DNA of 6,172 nt from Methanosuratincolales archaeon. GTDB lineage: Archaea; Thermoproteota; Methanomethylicia; Methanomethylicales; Methanomethylicaceae. Positions within the stretch are counted from its first letter, which is position 1. The number at the start of each line of letters is the position of its first letter. Made by a program: the position numbers and the translations under genes. The DNA lies in contig CALGKV010000048.1 of the NCBI GenBank assembly GCA_937930465.1, forward strand, positions 1 through 6,172. Direction: 5' to 3'. Positions 5,722 through 6,172 of this stretch are shown one piece after another. The notes beneath the pieces were generated by a model. The model was not told the origin of the DNA. It searched no databases and saw nothing but the letters and a program-made list of their open reading frames with translations.

Positions 5722-6172
5722 GTGCGAATATTGCGCGAGGGCGGTAAGGAAGAGGGGCTCGCTGAGCTGTGCAGGGCTGCGGTGGCACTGGGGGCAGATG
5801 ACGCTAGGGTAATCAGTTCCGAAGAAGTGGTCATAGGGAACTGGGTGAGGCTGAAGTGCCAGTACGGCTGCGCTGGGTATGGGAGGACGCTGGCTTGCCC
5901 GCCATTCGCTCCGACACCGGAAGAGTTCAGGAAGGTCATCGGCGAATACAAGCATGCAATCCTGGTCAGGATGGCGCCACCTGATCTCAGGGATTACTCC
6001 TTATTTTGCCACGACCTGATGCTCAAGCTTGAGCGCGAGGCTTTCCTGAGGGGGCACTACAAGGCAATTGGCTTTGCCACAGACGGCTGCCCTTACTGTA
6101 GCGAGTGCAGCCGCGGGTCATGCATCCACCCGGAAAAGCTGAGGCCATCAATGGAGGCCTGCGGCGTTGATG
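5722..6172 (+). CDS. DUF2284 cysteine-rich predicted metal-binding protein (3' partial)
   Basis: This matches the DUF2284 (PF10050) family of predicted metal-binding proteins, whose function is not established. The frame is open to the right edge; 150 codons are visible, and the usual length suggests a few dozen residues are missing. Numbering from GTG 5722, LAELCRAAVALGADDARVI (13-31) matches the family's opening. A first cysteine group follows: Cys46, Cys50 and Cys59 in KCQYGCAGYGRTLACPPF (45-62), ending in the typical CPP. The second group, DGCPYCSECSRGSCIHP (121-137), holds Cys123, 126, 129 and 134, followed by RPSMEACGVD (141-150). These cysteines probably bind a metal or Fe-S cluster. 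An in-frame TAA at 5686-5688 limits upstream extension; GTG 5722 is the first plausible start and fits the TATA spacing. TTG 5731 is possible. It lies 180 bp after the radical SAM gene in the same direction. Confidence 0.88.
   Translation, partial: MRILREGGKEEGLAELCRAAVALGADDARVISSEEVVIGNWVRLKCQYGCAGYGRTLACPPFAPTPEEFRKVIGEYKHAILVRMAPPDLRDYSLFCHDLMLKLEREAFLRGHYKAIGFATDGCPYCSECSRGSCIHPEKLRPSMEACGVD

Noticed and set aside
5573..5812. Plus-strand open frame from a TTG at 5573
   Set aside because: It overlaps the N-terminus of the DUF2284 gene in another frame and its translation resembles no family.
1..6172. CRISPR array, insertion sequence or attachment site
   Set aside because: No regularly spaced repeats, transposase motifs or terminal inverted repeats were seen.

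Overview
The window reads as chromosomal DNA from an archaeon, most plausibly an anaerobe. The reasons are AT-rich TATA-like boxes about 25 bp before gene starts, two apparently leaderless GTG starts, a GGTG-type ribosome site before an ATG, frequent AGG and ATA codons, and archaeal families: an Lrp/AsnC regulator, the alpha part of an ADP-forming acyl-CoA synthetase, a pyruvate-kinase C-terminal-like protein, a COG2100-type radical SAM protein and a DUF2284 protein. A thermoproteotal or methanogen-related lineage would fit, but the sequence alone does not settle the species.

Layout. Positions 2-1891 (+) hold most of a Cu(I)-exporting P1B-type ATPase (copA-like) whose N-terminus lies before the window. 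An Lrp/AsnC-family regulator (1902-2339, -) converges on it with a 10-bp gap. An 88-bp divergent promoter region (2340-2427) separates the regulator from a pyruvate-kinase alpha/beta-domain-like gene (2428-3042, +) that carries an in-frame TAG at its fifteenth codon. An acyl-CoA synthetase alpha-subunit gene (3011-4414, -) converges on that gene and overlaps its 3' end by 32 bp. A second divergent promoter region (4415-4512) leads to a radical SAM protein with a TRAM-like C-terminal barrel (4513-5541, +). A 180-bp gap follows that is unusually rich in complementary segments and may make a structured RNA. The window ends inside a DUF2284 cysteine-rich protein gene (5722 to beyond 6172, +).

How the genes may work together. 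CopA removes copper and needs no local partner. The synthetase alpha subunit would conserve acyl-CoA thioester energy as ATP, but its ATP-grasp beta partner is not here. The radical SAM and DUF2284 proteins both look like iron-sulfur or metal proteins of anaerobes and lie in the same direction, so a shared process is possible but unproven. The item most worth a second look is the in-frame TAG at 2470-2472: the codons before it match the family's N-terminus, so this is not simply a late start. Pyrrolysine decoding, readthrough, an early nonsense mutation and a sequence error all remain open. TAG also serves as the terminal stop of two neighbouring genes, which argues against universal recoding.
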